Below, one piece after another: positions 62,556 to 64,000 of a stretch of DNA of 64,000 nt; positions within the stretch are counted from its first letter, which is position 1; the number at the start of each line of letters is the position of its first letter. The translations under genes and the position numbers were made by a program. The notes below the pieces were generated by a model. The model was not told where the DNA came from and ran no database searches. It worked only from the letters and a program-made list of their open reading frames with translations. Location: positions 776,001-840,000 of the forward strand of contig OZ025268.1 of NCBI GenBank assembly GCA_964019165.1, given 5' to 3'. Source of the DNA: Mastigias papua (taxonomy: Eukaryota > Cnidaria > Scyphozoa > Rhizostomeae > Mastigiidae).

Positions 62556-64000
62556 CTACGTCAAAGTAATAAATGATCATGAATTAAGCTAGGTTTGAAT
62601 TCTTATTAAAGTTAAGTAAATCTCAGTTGGGCTTGGTGAGACATTTCAGTAACTGATCATCACTATATGAATCTCTAAATATACCTATATATATGTGTTG
62701 GTTAGCTTTTGTGAAATGAAAGATTGAAACTCCCTGCACGTCATATTGTAAGACTGCATTGGAAGATAATACATGGTGGACTTACTGCTAACATTAGCAA
62801 TCATATTGATTGTATAATATCCAGAATCGATTGCAGCAATATACAACTCTTTTATTACAGGAAAGTAGTGAATTTTTTTCGCCCAGCACTGAAGTTTCGT
62901 TAATTTTTTTCATAATTTCAGTATTGAAACTCCCTAATGATTTTCTTAAGGAGAATGTTCGAACTTCTGTACCACTGCAGTGATGCACAAAAGACAGACA
63001 GGCACTACACAAACAAAACACTGAAACATATAGATTTTCATATTGAAGTCTATGCAGATATCACACAAAGAAGATAATGGCCTTGCATGAAAATTGGAAT
63101 TTCAGGTGTGTTACAACTTATCAACTTTGTTAGGTATCAGAAATCCAATACTGAACTTTCTTAACATCTTGAGCAGCCGTGTGCTAATTTATTATAAGCT
63201 ATTTTCGTACAAAAACAGTCATGTATTGTGACATGTGCACTGGTATCCTGGCACTTTAGTATATAAAGAACATAACATAGTAATAACAGAATTCATGTCA
63301 TCTCTTGCTAAGATGTGGAAGCCACACAAAAAGGATTGCAAAACATACCACTATAAGCTAAGAACGTAATTTGAAAAATTGGAAACTTGTTTACTACTAC
63401 GATAAGCTAGCAGTGAAATTGTACAATATTTGGACATGCCACTATGCTTTTGCCTTTAAATGATGTAAAAATAGACATGGAAGAACAGCAAAAGGAACAG
63501 CAGAAGATGCCATGGGATATAGCAAAGGAAGTAAATATGAAAGTGTTATGAAAGTGTAGGAAATAAACATATGAATGTAATGTCGGAAGAGGAACATGAG
63601 TTGTGACCGAAAATATCAAGATTTAGTAACCAAGATAGTAACACACTAAAGAAGAAAACAGAGAGAAATCAGTAAAGAAATTGCTGTTTCGTTATACAGA
63701 GAGGAAACTTGATGAAGAAAATGTGGAAAATGTGAAAAATCAAGAAGAATGCTACACAATCATTACGGAGGGTTAAAAGATTTGCATAAGTTTCATTTAG
63801 AAGGTGAGTGTTCATCCATACATTTGGATATATAGTTTTATGACATGCTTCTTCCTTATTCAACAAACTTTGAAGCTCTTGCAACATTATTTGTACTGAA
63901 ACTGATACTTCACATGCGTGATATTCAAGAAAATGTTTGGAAAGAAGTGAGGGAGAATTTTAAGTGAGATAAAGAAAACACCTACTATATTACCTGATGA
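62556..64000. other. Upstream of the lectin exons, no exon recognised
   Basis: Should include an intron of the lectin gene on the minus strand. It contains repeat copy 3 (62868-63240). Open frames at 62794-63021, 63407-63619 and 63669-63887 lack similarity. A short Glu/Gln-rich forward frame (EEQQKEQQK, near 63478) is too short to call. Confidence 0.35.
62868..63240 (+). repeat. Dispersed repeat family, copy 3
   Basis: Matches the copies at 25350-25660 and 56499-57220 over AGACAGACAGGCACTACACA, AATGGCCTTGCATGAAAATT and ACTGAACTTTCTTAAC. The orientation is the same in all three. Confidence 0.6.

Overview
The window is nuclear DNA from an intron-rich animal. The evidence is canonical GT-AG splicing of two deeply conserved genes, many decayed transposons, long microsatellites and a low G+C content. 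The sequence does not settle the phylum. A class A GPCR exon, an intronless Fic protein and fucolectin genes would suit an aquatic invertebrate. No prokaryotic operon, CRISPR array or virus was seen.

Layout, left to right. 0-5 kb: a partial GPCR exon (-) and two non-autonomous DNA transposons. 5.4-6.3 kb: an intronless Fic-domain gene (-). 6.5-6.6 kb: an inverted repeat with mirrored CCAAT boxes between the Fic gene and OXSM, likely a shared divergent promoter. 6.7-18.0 kb: OXSM (+), the mitochondrial beta-ketoacyl-ACP synthase, fully reconstructed in 13 coding exons (461 aa). A LINE remnant lies in its intron 4, and an inverted-repeat element supplies the splice donor of intron 3. 19.9-21.1 kb: an intronless gene ending in a filamin-type repeat (+). 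24.3-51.9 kb: EXOC3/Sec6 (+), an exocyst subunit, in 28 recognised exons. Its introns hold foldback elements, SINE-like and LINE relics, several minisatellites and, in the last intron, an antisense intronless Myb/SANT-like gene. 55.3-62.6 kb: a tandem duplication of a secreted-lectin (fucolectin/FTP domain) gene on the minus strand. The right copy is open and joins in phase to a Cys-rich exon. The left copy is a pseudogene with two stops and a lost splice donor.

The genes do not form one pathway. OXSM serves mitochondrial fatty-acid and lipoate synthesis, EXOC3 tethers secretory vesicles, the Fic protein is probably an AMP-transferase, and the lectin is probably secreted. Exon joins were chosen by hand from splice consensus, reading phase and family similarity. 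They are firm for OXSM. They are firm for EXOC3 except at one junction (intron 22), where the reading phase does not carry over.

The most unusual observations are: (1) five copies of a hammerhead-core-like motif with a covarying mini-stem, three of them upstream of long AT repeats; (2) the transposon terminus used as the OXSM intron 3 donor; (3) the mirrored CCAAT inverted repeat between divergent genes; (4) the EXOC3 phase break; (5) the lectin gene/pseudogene pair.
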